A DNA stretch of 64,000 nucleotides from Fodinibius sp. Rm-B-1B1-1 (GCF_038594945.1 NZ_JBCFYD010000001.1:868001-932000), one strand, 5' to 3'. Shown: positions 1 to 9,705, counted from the first letter of the stretch. A program made the numbers and translations. Notes: generated from the letters alone by a model not told the origin.

Positions 1-1059
1 TCCCATCATAGCACCCATGGCTTCACTGGTAATACCCTTTATATTTCGTTTGAGCTCTTTATTATATTTTTGCAGAAAATGATGAGCCAGCAGCGGAATA
101 TCCTCTTTGCGCTGCTCAAGCGGCGGCAGGGGAATCTCCACCACATTAAGGCGATAATATAAATCATCGCGGAAATTCCCTTCCTCCACTTCTTTCTCAA
201 GGTTCTTATTTGTTGCCGCTATAATGCGCGTATCAAATGAAACGTGCTTGTTAGATCCTACCGGCTTTACTTCGCGCTCCTGCAAAACCCGCAGCAAATT
301 CACTTGTAGATTCAGCGGAATTTCCGCCACCTCATCCAAAAAGACCGTCCCACCATGGGCTGCTACAAAAACGCCATCCTTATCTTCATTCGCCCCAGTA
401 AACGCCCCTTTCTTATGGCCAAAGAGTTCCGATTCTACCAAATTCTCGGGAATGGCCCCACAATTGATTGCCAGAAATGGCTTCTTGGATCGTTTGCTAT
501 TAGAATGAATCGCCCGGGCAACCAACTCCTTGCCAGTACCACTTTGGCCCGTTACCAACACATTACTGGAAGCCTGGCTAACCCGCTCAACCATTTTGTA
601 AACCTTCTTCATGGCCTTGCTTTCACCAATAATATGGTTAAAGTTGTATTCTCTATCGATCTGCTCCCGCAAGTACTTATTTTCCTGGGCTAAACTTTTT
701 TGCTCCAGCAGGTTCTGTATGCGGATGAGCACCTCATCAAATTCGAGCGGCTTTAAAATATAATCAGCTGCTCCTTTTCGGAGTGCCTGTATAGCTGTTT
801 CAATGGTACCGTGGGCCGTAATAATAATGGTAAGTGTATCAGAAGAGTGTTTCAGGGCGTAATCCAATACTTCAATACCATCCGCATTTGGCATCTTTAA
901 ATCTGTAATAACGATATCATAGCTGGCCTTGTCGATTGCCTCAATAGCTTCCTGGCCATCTTTTACAGCCGTACAATCGTAACCCTCATCCTCCAACACA
1001 ATAGTTAACGATTCCCTGATACTTGTTTCATCATCCGCTATTAAAATAGATGCATTCAT
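1..1059 (-). CDS. NtrC-family sigma-54-dependent response regulator (C-terminus cut off by window edge)
   Basis: This is a cytoplasmic DNA-binding response regulator that activates sigma-54 promoters after phosphorylation. The reading frame is open from the ATG at 1059 to the window edge, so about 353 residues are visible and the C-terminal Fis-type DNA-binding part is missing. The N-terminal receiver domain has the acidic pair D9-D10 and the phosphoacceptor D53 in ITDLKMPNADG. The AAA+ domain shows a Walker A (GQSGTGKE) and the sigma-54 contact loop GAFTGA. It lies 5 bp downstream of a PAS histidine kinase, surely its cognate sensor. The signal sensed and the regulon cannot be told from the sequence. 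Confidence 0.96.
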   Translation of the reverse strand, partial: MNASILIADDETSIRESLTIVLEDEGYDCTAVKDGQEAIEAIDKASYDIVITDLKMPNADGIEVLDYALKHSSDTLTIIITAHGTIETAIQALRKGAADYILKPLEFDEVLIRIQNLLEQKSLAQENKYLREQIDREYNFNHIIGESKAMKKVYKMVERVSQASSNVLVTGQSGTGKELVARAIHSNSKRSKKPFLAINCGAIPENLVESELFGHKKGAFTGANEDKDGVFVAAHGGTVFLDEVAEIPLNLQVNLLRVLQEREVKPVGSNKHVSFDTRIIAATNKNLEKEVEEGNFRDDLYYRLNVVEIPLPPLEQRKEDIPLLAHHFLQKYNKELKRNIKGITSEAMGAMMG

Positions 1060-1064
1060 AAACA

Positions 1065-2369
1065 CTAATTATTGGTCGGTAATTGAATGATAAATGTTGT
1101 TTTTTCACCATAAGTCGACTCCACGCTAATAGAACCGCCCATTTTATTGACGATACCGTGACTTACCGAAAGTCCCAACCCCGTGCCAGTACCCACTTCT
1201 TTAGTGGTAAAAAACGGTTCGAAAATCCGAGACAGATGCTCCTCCTTTATACCCTTTCCGTTATCAGTAACGGTAAGCCATGCAGCGTCATTCTCTTTTT
1301 TTGTTTTAACGGTCACTTTGGGATCTTCCTCCCCTTCCATCGCATCCACTGCATTTAACAACAGATTTACCAATACCTGGTGGACTTGATCGGGCACACA
1401 AGAGATTAAGGGCAAGTCTTTGGAAAGATTCATTTCAAACGTCACATCTTTACAGCGAGCATCGTGCTGTAACAATCCCACTGCCGACTCAATAATTTCG
1501 TTAATTTGCACATTCTCAGACTGCATCTTTGACGGACGCGAAAAGTCGACTAAATCCCGGACAATTTTATTTATCCGCTGGATGTGCTCACGCACTTTTT
1601 TAAGCTGATTCTGTACAAACGCATCATCCGTCTTACGCTGACACACCTGCACCAGCGAAGATATAGCCGTTAACGGATTACCTACCTCATGGGCAACCCC
1701 GGCCGCCATATGACCTACTGTAGCCAGGCGTTCCGACTGCTGAATCTGCTCCTCCTTCATTTTGATATCCGTCAAATCACGCAAAATCTGTGACCGTCCT
1801 ATAATCTCATCTTTGTTATTCCGTATATAAGATTCGGTAAGGTTTACCAGCTTCCTTTCGCCATTTTTAGTCAGGCGCTCGGTCTCATAATTACTAACAT
1901 GACCTCGGCGTTGCATGTCGGATTTTATGCGCTGAAGCTCTTGCATTTCAATCAGCTCTTCCGGCATAATATCGCTAATGGGTTTTCCAATGATTTCATC
2001 CCGCTGCCAACCCAACATTTTTTCAGCACCACTATTCCACGATGTGATCATATTATCCAGATCCAAAGAAATAATGGCATCAGCCGAATGTTCAATAATA
2101 TCACTATAGCGCATTTTAGTGGCTTCCAGCTGGTCCTCGTAATACTCCCGGTAATTGTAAACAGTCCACGCCGCCCAAACCATCAGAATAAGCGATACAA
2201 TCACGCCCCGGCTAAAATACATCCATCGCATGGTTTGCTGATCGGCCGACGAAAGTATCGTCTGATCAACAATCTCGAACGAACCATATACCACACCAAG
2301 TATCAGCAAGGAGGTAAACAACAAATACCCCATACGAGCCTCTCGTAAAAAGCGGATTACCTCTTTCAT
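1065..2369 (-). CDS. Membrane-bound PAS-domain sensor histidine kinase (NtrB-like)
   Basis: This is the sensor kinase of a two-component system with the downstream NtrC-type regulator. Two membrane segments at about residues 13-31 and 51-71 flank a very short extracytoplasmic loop of roughly 20 residues, so sensing is probably membrane-internal or by the cytoplasmic PAS domain (about 86-205). The dimerisation/phosphoacceptor H-box is VAHEVGNPL with H227. The ATPase domain has the N-box (LLLNAVDAM), G1 (DNGKGI) and G2 (GTGLGLS) motifs, so it should be catalytically active. It is transcribed leftward with the regulator, with a 5-bp gap. The ligand is unknown. Confidence 0.95.
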   Translation of the reverse strand: MKEVIRFLREARMGYLLFTSLLILGVVYGSFEIVDQTILSSADQQTMRWMYFSRGVIVSLILMVWAAWTVYNYREYYEDQLEATKMRYSDIIEHSADAIISLDLDNMITSWNSGAEKMLGWQRDEIIGKPISDIMPEELIEMQELQRIKSDMQRRGHVSNYETERLTKNGERKLVNLTESYIRNNKDEIIGRSQILRDLTDIKMKEEQIQQSERLATVGHMAAGVAHEVGNPLTAISSLVQVCQRKTDDAFVQNQLKKVREHIQRINKIVRDLVDFSRPSKMQSENVQINEIIESAVGLLQHDARCKDVTFEMNLSKDLPLISCVPDQVHQVLVNLLLNAVDAMEGEEDPKVTVKTKKENDAAWLTVTDNGKGIKEEHLSRIFEPFFTTKEVGTGTGLGLSVSHGIVNKMGGSISVESTYGEKTTFIIQLPTNN

Positions 2370-2413
2370 AAAATACGTGGCTTATTCATTTCAGTGTGGC
2401 AATAAGGTAGCAA

Positions 2414-2887
2414 TTACCAGCTTCCAAGCAAGCGCCTAATTAATACAATTTGTCCAATATGATAGGCATTATGATCAACAATTAGCATAGCTTCTCGGAA
2501 CAAGGTTTGTCCATCACCATGGTCAAAAGGTCGCTGTAAATTATTTGTGGGGTCCATAATCAACTCACGCATCTCATTAATGCCATCCCTCACCAACTGC
2601 AACGATTGCTCAAATGCTTCTTTACTTTCTGGCTTTGACTCTGCCGGCCAGTACTCATCGGGCCAATCCAGATCTTCGTAATCGGGATTTTTACAAAACT
2701 CCAGGATATCATCCTGTGCTATGCGGATGTGTTCAATAAGCTCCCAAATCGTATGGGGAATACCTTCAACGCGAATGCCTACCTGCTTAAAGGTTAGTCC
2801 CTGTATAGCCTGGTCAAAGGCGACATGAGTATTACGTCCTTCAAGCTGCTCCAACAATAATGTTCGTATATCTTTCTTTGATTTCAT
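2414..2887 (-). CDS. DinB/YfiT-like four-helix metal-binding protein
   Basis: This 157-residue protein belongs to the DinB superfamily of four-helix bundles that bind a divalent metal and in some members act as thiol-dependent transferases. The likely metal histidines are in ELIEHIRIAQ near the first long helix and in DHNAYHIGQ close to the C-terminus, the usual HxxxH-type arrangement. There is no signal peptide, so it is cytoplasmic. It lies 44 bp upstream of the histidine kinase start on the same strand, but a functional link is not evident. Substrate unknown. A second DinB protein, with a signal peptide, lies near 41 kb. Confidence 0.85.
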   Translation of the reverse strand: MKSKKDIRTLLLEQLEGRNTHVAFDQAIQGLTFKQVGIRVEGIPHTIWELIEHIRIAQDDILEFCKNPDYEDLDWPDEYWPAESKPESKEAFEQSLQLVRDGINEMRELIMDPTNNLQRPFDHGDGQTLFREAMLIVDHNAYHIGQIVLIRRLLGSW

Positions 2888-3241
2888 AGCCTGATGCTGA
2901 ATTCTATAATCATTTCAAGGGATAAAAATAATAACCAACAGGTAAAAGTTCTTAGACAGAATAAAAGGGACGTATTCCCTAAAAGAAAGGGGAGAGAACA
3001 GAAGTAAAAAGAGAGGCAAAAATAACAAAAGCCCTGCGGTTGCAGAGCTCTTTTTCAATCAACTGTTTACAATATAACGGAATCACCCTATACAGAACAA
3101 GTATTTTTGATAGTTTGCAACTAATATATAACTAATCTATAAGTAACAGTTATTAATCTTTAACTAATAGGCTATTGTTATTATCTTTATACTTAAGAGT
3201 ATCCACAATAATTTTCTCTGAAAGATCTACAATTGTGCGCC
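2888..3241. other. Intergenic region between divergent genes, AT-rich, with an orphan stem-loop
   Basis: About 350 bp separates the leftward DinB gene and the rightward HTH gene. The left half is purine-rich on the + strand. A terminator-like hairpin sits at 3027-3055 although no gene reads into it from either side. The right half (about 3118-3175) is very AT-rich and holds several copies of the word AACTAAT, so it probably contains the HTH gene promoter. No open frame with a ribosome binding site was seen. Confidence 0.5.
3027..3055 (+). terminator. Orphan intrinsic-terminator-like hairpin
   Basis: The stem AAAAGC-c-CTGC and GCAG-a-GCTcTTTT closes on a GGTT loop and is followed by five T on the + strand. 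No + strand coding gene lies upstream (the DinB gene there is leftward), so it would end an unannotated short transcript starting somewhere in about 2890-3020. In the other direction it would end a leftward transcript starting in the AT-rich promoter region of the HTH gene. Confidence 0.45.
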
Positions 3242-3652
3242 ATGCCTAAACAAGTTGGTAATCTTACGCTTTATTCAGTTGATGACCTGCACGAGCAATT
3301 AGGGCTCAGCAAAATGACAATACGGGCGTATTTACGAGAGGGTAAAATCCGGGCCCGTAAGCTGGGGGTAAAATGGTATGTCACTGAAGAAGCTTTGCGT
3401 GAATATTTTAATGAATCCAGCGCAAATACAGCCACTAATCAAAAAAAGAAACCTAAAAATTACCGCTATGTAGTGAAGGGTATTAACGACTTGGTAAGTG
3501 AGCAGGAAGAATGCGATACCATCGAAGAAACCATTGCATGCATCGATGAACAGGCTATTATCAGCCTATTTCAAGTAGCAATCATCAACGATGACACCGA
3601 TGAAGTTGAAGAGCTGGTGAAAGCACGCGATTTCCTGGAGCGACATAGCTAA
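3242..3652 (+). CDS. MerR/excisionase-type helix-turn-helix DNA-binding protein
   Basis: This is a small putative DNA-binding regulator of about 136 residues. The N-terminal segment (YSVDDLHEQLGLSKMTIR, followed by AYLREGKIRARKLGVKWYV) matches the excisionase-like/helix-turn-helix-17 pattern: a short HTH, then a wing that reads ...GKIxARKxGxxWyv. The C-terminal half is acidic, without a recognised domain, and may mediate oligomerisation. A TTG three codons upstream (3233) is in frame, but the ATG at 3242 followed by PKQV is the more natural start. No integrase or other mobile gene is adjacent, so it is probably a chromosomal regulator. Target unknown. Confidence 0.75.
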   Translation: MPKQVGNLTLYSVDDLHEQLGLSKMTIRAYLREGKIRARKLGVKWYVTEEALREYFNESSANTATNQKKKPKNYRYVVKGINDLVSEQEECDTIEETIACIDEQAIISLFQVAIINDDTDEVEELVKARDFLERHS

Positions 3653-3833
3653 CATCCGCTATTACCACAATGGGGATTCCACAAAAAGTAACTTATTTTA
3701 TCAGAACCCTTTGTAAAACCCATTCGATGGAAAGCTTTGTTGATCTATCTGATCGCGAATTCAGCAATCGGATGAGATAGTAATTCAAAGCCTTCTTATC
3801 ATATATCAAAAACCTTTTAACTGAAACAACATT

Positions 3834-4127
3834 ATGCTCAATAAAAACGATACGAAACTCGAAATTTTTGGATTTGGCGATGACGATGCCGACGAAGATA
3901 CTTTTTACTGTTTGGTCAATACTGCCAAGAATCCCGATGGCATTGACTTAGAAAAACTTTCTAATGCTGATCCCCGAAAGTTCGATGAAGTCCTTAACGA
4001 GATGGGCTGCATTCTGCTGTTGCGCGGCGACGAAGTGGAGGAGCTAATAAACCGAGGGGATATTACTGATACCAACTTGCATCAATCACTCTACGATCTG
4101 GCCGTCGACGAGGAGATTATTCAGTAA
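3834..4127 (+). CDS. Small acidic protein of unknown function
   Basis: This 97-residue cytoplasmic protein has no signal peptide or membrane segment. It is strongly acidic, with a DDDADED run near the N-terminus and EVEELINRGD in the second half. I do not recognise a family. The open frame has typical codon use, begins with ATG after an A-rich stretch, and is followed by an ordinary gap before the oppositely oriented Nudix gene. It lies 181 bp downstream of the HTH gene on the same strand and may share its transcript. Both proteins have acidic C-termini, but no homology between them is evident. Confidence 0.65.
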   Translation: MLNKNDTKLEIFGFGDDDADEDTFYCLVNTAKNPDGIDLEKLSNADPRKFDEVLNEMGCILLLRGDEVEELINRGDITDTNLHQSLYDLAVDEEIIQ

Positions 4128-4174
4128 ACAGTTCATTAATACCATAACTCTGCATCCTAAGCACTGAACACTGT

Positions 4175-4753
4175 TTACTGGTCACTCGACACTGAAAACG
4201 GTCCCTCGTTTTGCCACCAGTGCCAGGCTCGCAGAATAGCTACCATCGTTTTACCATCTGATATTTCGCCGGAGTGCACCATATCAACCGCCTCCTTAAA
4301 AGGGATGCGATTATTAATGACAAATTCATCGTCATCCATCTGTTGATCAAAAGAGGTAATATCCCACGCTGTGTAAAGATGAATAATTTCATCCGAATAA
4401 CCGATACCGGGATAGTAGTGCCCCAAATACACAAAGCTTTTGCAAGAGAGGCCGGCCTCTTCTTGCAGCTCGCGCTGGGCTGTTGAGTCGGCCGTTTCAT
4501 TGGGATCAATCTTACCGGCCGGCACCTCATAAAATATTTGGGACATCGGATAACGGAACTGCTTTACCATCATAACATCCCCGTTTTCAAAAATGGGTAC
4601 GACTGCAGATGCTCCGGGATGCTTAATCCATTCACGGGTTGAGGTTGTGCCATCGGGCAGCTGCACTTCATCAAAATAAACATGCAGCAGCCGACCGCTA
4701 AACACCTTTTGGGAGGTAATTTTCCGTTCAACCAGTTGATCCGAGTCGGTCAT
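4175..4753 (-). CDS. Nudix hydrolase, ADP-ribose pyrophosphatase type
   Basis: This 192-residue cytoplasmic enzyme probably hydrolyses ADP-ribose or related nucleoside diphosphate sugars to AMP plus sugar phosphate. The complete Nudix box runs from G80 to L102 (G-x5-E-x7-RELQEEAGL), with the metal-binding glutamates in RELQEE. The preceding segment (VVPIFENGDVMMVKQFRYP) and the following proline-containing stretch (GHYYPGIGYSDE) fit the ADPRase/NudF subgroup. It is divergent from the phosphatidyltransferase gene, with 78 bp between the starts. Exact substrate not provable from sequence. Confidence 0.92.
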   Translation of the reverse strand: MTDSDQLVERKITSQKVFSGRLLHVYFDEVQLPDGTTSTREWIKHPGASAVVPIFENGDVMMVKQFRYPMSQIFYEVPAGKIDPNETADSTAQRELQEEAGLSCKSFVYLGHYYPGIGYSDEIIHLYTAWDITSFDQQMDDDEFVINNRIPFKEAVDMVHSGEISDGKTMVAILRAWHWWQNEGPFSVSSDQ

Positions 4754-4831
4754 AGATAAAATTTTATGTATCTTTTAGGGCTTACATAAATTAGAAAACG
4801 ATCCTAATAATAAGAAAGAAATAGGTTTCCA

Positions 4832-5422
4832 TTGTCAGAGACATTTAACATTGATCACAAACAAATAGATGTAAAGGAGGATCTGTTTACGTGGTCGAAC
4901 CTCATTTCGCTGTCGCGGATTTTGGTCGCCATACCAGTTGTGTATCTGCACTATAATAATGGACAGCAAATAACCTGGCTGATCACCGCGCTTGTGCTCT
5001 ATGGCATTATTTCCGATTATCTCGATGGCCTTGTAGCACGGTGGACCAACCAAGTTTCGGAATGGGGCAAAATTTTGGATCCCGTTGCGGATAAATTCTG
5101 TGCCTTTTTCCTGTTTCTGTATGCCGTTTATATCGACATCATCCCACTGTGGTTTTTTGTGATTGAAATTGCCCGCGACACAATTATCGTGCTGGGATCG
5201 GCCTATATTCAAAAACTGCGCGGCAAAGTGGCTATGGCGGTTATGTCGGGCAAAATAAGCGTTAACGTATTGGGATTGTACTGGATAGCGGCCTTTTTCT
5301 TTCCCCAGGCCGTAGACGTACAGTCTATGCTGATGGGCGCTTCACTAACCCTTATGTTTTACTCCTTCTTTGATTATCTTCATCGTTTCAATCTGATACG
5401 CAAAGGCGTAAAATTTAATTGA
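4832..5422 (+). CDS. CDP-alcohol phosphatidyltransferase (PgsA-like)
   Basis: This integral membrane enzyme of 196 residues transfers a phosphatidyl group from CDP-diacylglycerol to an alcohol in phospholipid synthesis. The full family signature is visible: D62-x2-D65-G66-x2-A69-R70-x8-G79-x3-D83-x3-D87, in DYLDGLVAR followed by GKILDPVADKF. About five to six hydrophobic segments follow. The frame has no ATG near its 5' end, so the TTG at 4832, about 11 bases after a purine-rich GAAAGAAA stretch, is the best start. Glycerol-3-phosphate as acceptor (PgsA) is likely, but other alcohols cannot be excluded. Confidence 0.9.
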   Translation: MSETFNIDHKQIDVKEDLFTWSNLISLSRILVAIPVVYLHYNNGQQITWLITALVLYGIISDYLDGLVARWTNQVSEWGKILDPVADKFCAFFLFLYAVYIDIIPLWFFVIEIARDTIIVLGSAYIQKLRGKVAMAVMSGKISVNVLGLYWIAAFFFPQAVDVQSMLMGASLTLMFYSFFDYLHRFNLIRKGVKFN

Positions 5423-5502
5423 TAAGTACCACCTTGCGGACATTATATAGATCCTGAAATACATTCAGGATAACATGAATGTTTTAATACGAAGTATTTA
5501 CT

Positions 5503-6456
5503 ATGGGATTTTTAGAAAAAATTGGCCTTAAAAAGAAAGAGAAAGTTGAAAAGGGCGTTGAAAAAAGTCGCTCCGGCATCATGAAAAAAATCGGCAAGGC
5601 CATTGCCGGTAAAGATACGGTAGATGCCGCCGTGCTCGATGAACTTGAAGAAATTTTGATCACCTCGGACGTAGGTGTTTCAACAACCCTCGAAATAATT
5701 GATCGCATCGAAGCACGCGTTGCTGAGGACAAGTATTTAAACAGCGACGAGCTGCAGCGTATTCTTCGAGAAGAGATCATTGCCCTGCTCAAAGATCACG
5801 CTCCCGACAAACCCGCTGAATTTGATGCAGAGTTTCCCCAAAAGCCACATATCGTGATGGTGGTAGGCGTCAACGGCGTGGGCAAGACTACCTCCATTGG
5901 AAAACTCGCTCATCTCTATAAAAAGGCCGGCAAAAAAGTGATGCTGGGGGCGGCTGATACCTTTCGGGCAGCAGCTGTTGACCAGCTTAAAATATGGAGC
6001 GAACGTGCCGATGTGCCCATCATCCAACAGGGACAAAATGCTGACCCCGCCGCTGTGGCATACGATACGGTAGAATCAGCCAAGGCCAAAGGCGCCGATA
6101 TTGCGCTGGTAGATACGGCCGGACGCCTCCACAATAAAAAGTCACTGATGAACGAGCTTGCCAAAATTAGGCGCGTCATGGGCAAGGTCGTTGATGGCGC
6201 TCCTCACGAAGTGCTGTTGGTACTCGATGCCTCTACAGGACAAAATGCTATGCAACAGGCCAAAGCATTTACTAATTTTGTAGATGTCACCGGGCTTGTA
6301 CTCACCAAACTTGACGGTACGGCCAAGGGCGGTATTGTCATTGGCGTCTCGAACGAACTGGATGTGCCAGTAAAATATATCGGCGTGGGCGAAGAAATTG
6401 AAGATTTGCAGGTATTTGACCGCGAGTTGTTCGTCAACTCGATGTTTAAAGACTAA
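5503..6456 (+). CDS. ftsY: Signal recognition particle receptor FtsY
   Basis: This is the SRP-type GTPase that docks ribosome-nascent chain-SRP complexes to the Sec translocon. At 317 residues it has a short basic N-terminal extension instead of the long acidic A domain of E. coli FtsY. A helical N domain (about 25-100) follows, then the G domain. G1 is GVNGVGKTT at 122-130, the DTAGR motif follows, and TKLDGTAKGG is the specificity/closing motif. FtsY is cytoplasmic and peripherally membrane-bound. It stands alone on its strand between the phosphatidyltransferase and the first TPR-CHAT gene. No ffh is in the window. Confidence 0.97.
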   Translation: MGFLEKIGLKKKEKVEKGVEKSRSGIMKKIGKAIAGKDTVDAAVLDELEEILITSDVGVSTTLEIIDRIEARVAEDKYLNSDELQRILREEIIALLKDHAPDKPAEFDAEFPQKPHIVMVVGVNGVGKTTSIGKLAHLYKKAGKKVMLGAADTFRAAAVDQLKIWSERADVPIIQQGQNADPAAVAYDTVESAKAKGADIALVDTAGRLHNKKSLMNELAKIRRVMGKVVDGAPHEVLLVLDASTGQNAMQQAKAFTNFVDVTGLVLTKLDGTAKGGIVIGVSNELDVPVKYIGVGEEIEDLQVFDRELFVNSMFKD

Positions 6457-6554
6457 TTTATCTTTTTTTCGCTATCACTTTTTATTTTCAACTTTATGTG
6501 ATACCATTTGCTTGAAGGTTCTTAGCCTAATACCTGATTAACGGCTATACCCAC

Positions 6555-9500
6555 ATGGCAAAAAAGATCGTCTCTGTATTCCTTTGTTTCGCACTATTCT
6601 CGGCAATTCCATTTTTGGGATGGGCCCAGGAGCATCCCAATGATACTTCTTCTGCAGATAACGCTCTGCAAAAAGCAGATTCCCTGCAACACGCCGCACG
6701 GTACGATTCTTCTTCGCACTTCTACCAGCAAGCAGCAAAGCTTTATGAAAAACAGAATAAGTTCCGTCAACAACGACGGGCTTTGCTCGAAATTAGCAAA
6801 AACAAGAGAACCCAAGATAGCTACGACGCTGCAGCTGATTTTCTTGAACAGTCGTGGCAAATATCCAAGCAACACTTTCCCGAAGATCAACGCTTTCGAT
6901 TGCCATATTTGCATCAAAAGGGACGGCTTGCAGAAGGTCGGGCCCAATACGAAACGGCGCTAACGCACTTTCGTGATGGCCTTAGCCTGGCTGACTCACT
7001 TCGTAACCAATACTGGGTGGCACAATTCAAAACCGGAATTGGCGAAGTGTATACCTCCCAGGGAAATTACGATCAGGCGATCTCAGTATTTTCGGAAGCT
7101 CAGGATATATATCACCGTAATAACCTGGATGACCGTACTGTGATTAGTCGTATTTATAACAGCCGGGGAATAGCCCATCAACAGATGGGGGCCTACGAGC
7201 ATGCCTTTGAATACTTCACACGCTCCCTTGAAATTGATCAACAGCGGCTCCCACATCCTCATCCGGAAATAGCCAAAGGGTTTAATAACCTGGCACTAAT
7301 TTATTTTTATGAAAGTGATTACCAGCGTGCCCTTGAGTATATGATCAATGCTACCGATGTCCTGAGCTCGTTTCACGGCGAAAACCATCGGCTGGTAGCG
7401 GCAGGGCATAATAATATTGGGATTGTCTATTCCGAAATAGGGGAAATGCAAAAATCGGCTGAGCACCTCGAAAAATCCCTCACGATCAAAGAAAACGTAT
7501 TAGGACAAAATCACCCGGAACTTGCCATTGGATATCAAAATCTTGGGGCCCTGCATTTTGATATCCAACAATACGATAAAGCCATTACTTTTTACCAAAA
7601 ATCCGAGCAAATACATCTCCAAAACTTTCCCGATGGGCACCCCGAACTGGCTAATGTATATGCCAATTTGGGTCAGGCTTACACGCAGAAAGGATCCTAC
7701 GATAAAGCCCTGGACTTTTACTTTCAGGACTTGGACATCAATCGTCGGATGTTATCGGAGGACCATCCATTTATAGGAGATACCTATTCCAAGGTTGGAC
7801 AAGTGTATGCCAATATGGAAAACCATCAACAAGCACTACAATATTATACGCGGGCTTTAAATATACTTATTACCGATTTTAGCTGGGAAGCACCTTTTCG
7901 CAGCTTGTCACTTTCCAATACGGTTTACCCGGAATTAGTCCTTACCACCCTGCGACTGAAAGCAGAATCCCATTACAAACTCGGAAATACACCTGCGGCC
8001 CCAAAAGAACTGGAGAAGGCCCTCCACACCTATTTGCAAACCGTGGATTTTATTGATGATTTACAGCAATCTCTCCATCGCGAAGAGTCCAAGTTTCTGC
8101 TTCGGGAACGTACGACTGATATTTATAGCGGGGGTTTTAAAACAGCCCATGCCCTTTGGGAACATACTGGTTCACCGGAATACAAAGAGCACCTGTTTTA
8201 CTTTTCACAAAAGAGTCGCAACCAGGTGTTACTTGAACAAATTCAGAGCGAGCAGAACCAACGTTTTGCCCAACTTCCTGATTCACTAATTGACAAGGAA
8301 CACCATTTGCGTACAACGATTACGGATCTCCAGCAGCAGCTTTCGACCTACACCAATAGAAAAGAGATAGGTGATTCGCTGCAACGTTTTTCGCTTCGGG
8401 ATTCCCTTTTTCACACTCAAAAGTCGTTGGAAAGCCATCTCAAGCAATTAAAACAAAACTATCCAAAATATTATGGATTGAAATACCATCCGCCCGTTGC
8501 CAAAATAAAAGAAATACAAAAGCAGCACCTCTCTTCCTCGCAAACACTCATCTCATACTTTTCGGGGGATGACCATCTCTGGGCATTCATCATCAATCGG
8601 GATTCGTTCGACATCCAACAAGTTAACAGTGATACCCTGTTAGAAGATAAAGTTCGGAGTTTCCGCGATGCCCTCACGAATAGCCAAACAATAGATCCTT
8701 GGGCAACCCAAAGCTACAATTTATACCAGCAGCTTATAGCCCCTTTAAAGAACAATATTTCCGGCAACCAACTACTGGTTATTCCCGCCGGTCCACTTCA
8801 TTACCTGCCTTTTGAGGCCCTGCTTACTAAGCCTGTAGAAAGTCCCAGCAACAAACGGGTTCAGGATTTATCCTATTTGGTCAATGACTTTTCCATAAGC
8901 TATGTGCCATCGGTGGGCTACCTGGAATTACAAAACCAGCAGCCAGACCGTGATTCTCAAAAAATGCTGGCTGGCTTTGCTCCTGCATTCAATAATACAT
9001 CCGTTGCAGAACAGCGTGAGCGTTTCCCCGAAGAAGATCGTCCCCTTTCCCCACTGCTATTTAACAAAACGGAAGTCCAAACATTAGAAGAGCTGTTTAA
9101 CGATCGAAGTGGGTTGTTCTCCTTCCTTAGATCAAAAAAGAAGGTAGCTGACTCATTTGTAGATCAAAAAGCTACGGAAAGTACGTTTAAAGCCCAGCAC
9201 CTGCAGGATTACCGCTATATTCACCTGGCGACCCACGCCTTTTTACGGGAAGAAAACCCTGGACAGTCGGGCATCCTGTTTTCTACGCCAGATGAAAATG
9301 AAAACGGCACCCTCTACACTTCAGAAATTTATAACCTGGACCTTCAGGCAAAGCTTGTCACCCTAAGTGCCTGCAATACGGGCATGGGAACACTCAAAAA
9401 GGGGGAAGGGCTTATCGGTTTCAGTCGCGCCTTCCAATATGCGGGGGCAAAAAATTTGTTGGTATCTCTCTGGCGGGTTAACGATCGCTCTACCGCCAAG

Positions 9501-9644
9501 CTGATGATCGATTTTTACCAGCTCCACCATAAGGAAGGGCACACGATGAACGAGGCCTTACAACAGGCCAAACAACAAATGATTGAAAACGTCGAATATG
9601 CTCACCCAAAGTACTGGGCTCCTTTTATACTTATCGGTGAATAA
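6555..9644 (+). CDS. Exported TPR-CHAT protein (caspase-like peptidase) 1
   Basis: This 1029-residue protein starts with a signal peptide (hydrophobic core VFLCFALFSAIPFLGW, cleavage after AQ near residue 25). It continues with many TPR units (about 40-520), several of the kinesin-light-chain type with a HPE signature, then a helical/coiled-coil linker (about 520-690) rich in Gln and Leu, and ends in a CHAT domain. The catalytic dyad of this clan CD peptidase family is present: H894 in HLATHAF and C940 in LSACNTG. It probably acts outside the cytoplasm. It is followed by a bidirectional terminator, an antisense-oriented 32-residue peptide gene and a second TPR-CHAT gene. The substrate is unknown. 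Cleavage activity is inferred from the intact dyad. Confidence 0.92.
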   Translation: MAKKIVSVFLCFALFSAIPFLGWAQEHPNDTSSADNALQKADSLQHAARYDSSSHFYQQAAKLYEKQNKFRQQRRALLEISKNKRTQDSYDAAADFLEQSWQISKQHFPEDQRFRLPYLHQKGRLAEGRAQYETALTHFRDGLSLADSLRNQYWVAQFKTGIGEVYTSQGNYDQAISVFSEAQDIYHRNNLDDRTVISRIYNSRGIAHQQMGAYEHAFEYFTRSLEIDQQRLPHPHPEIAKGFNNLALIYFYESDYQRALEYMINATDVLSSFHGENHRLVAAGHNNIGIVYSEIGEMQKSAEHLEKSLTIKENVLGQNHPELAIGYQNLGALHFDIQQYDKAITFYQKSEQIHLQNFPDGHPELANVYANLGQAYTQKGSYDKALDFYFQDLDINRRMLSEDHPFIGDTYSKVGQVYANMENHQQALQYYTRALNILITDFSWEAPFRSLSLSNTVYPELVLTTLRLKAESHYKLGNTPAAPKELEKALHTYLQTVDFIDDLQQSLHREESKFLLRERTTDIYSGGFKTAHALWEHTGSPEYKEHLFYFSQKSRNQVLLEQIQSEQNQRFAQLPDSLIDKEHHLRTTITDLQQQLSTYTNRKEIGDSLQRFSLRDSLFHTQKSLESHLKQLKQNYPKYYGLKYHPPVAKIKEIQKQHLSSSQTLISYFSGDDHLWAFIINRDSFDIQQVNSDTLLEDKVRSFRDALTNSQTIDPWATQSYNLYQQLIAPLKNNISGNQLLVIPAGPLHYLPFEALLTKPVESPSNKRVQDLSYLVNDFSISYVPSVGYLELQNQQPDRDSQKMLAGFAPAFNNTSVAEQRERFPEEDRPLSPLLFNKTEVQTLEELFNDRSGLFSFLRSKKKVADSFVDQKATESTFKAQHLQDYRYIHLATHAFLREENPGQSGILFSTPDENENGTLYTSEIYNLDLQAKLVTLSACNTGMGTLKKGEGLIGFSRAFQYAGAKNLLVSLWRVNDRSTAKLMIDFYQLHHKEGHTMNEALQQAKQQMIENVEYAHPKYWAPFILIGE

Positions 9645-9648
9645 CGCA

Positions 9649-9689
9649 TTAAAAAAAGCCATGCCTTAATAAAAAGACATGGCTAAAAA
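9649..9689. terminator. Bidirectional intrinsic terminator after TPR-CHAT 1
   Basis: AGCCATG and CATGGCT form the stem core (9658-9664 and 9679-9685), flanked by an A-run on the left and AAAAA on the right. The hairpin can therefore end the rightward TPR-CHAT transcript and the leftward micropeptide transcript, whose stop lies 17 bp away at 9706. Its position supports the micropeptide being a real transcription unit. Confidence 0.7.
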
Positions 9690-9705
9690 CATCTGTAGTG
9701 TTTAC

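Noticed and set aside
224-693. Open frames on the + strand at the left edge
   Set aside because: They are shadows of the NtrC-type regulator, whose receiver and AAA+ motifs read cleanly on the minus strand through the same bases.
3118-3175. Repeated AACTAAT words as a CRISPR-like or iteron array
   Set aside because: The copies are short, irregularly spaced and embedded in general AT-richness; they are better explained as promoter-region composition.
3725-3780. Very short ATG frame (17 codons) upstream of the acidic small protein
   Set aside because: No ribosome binding site and no supporting structure.
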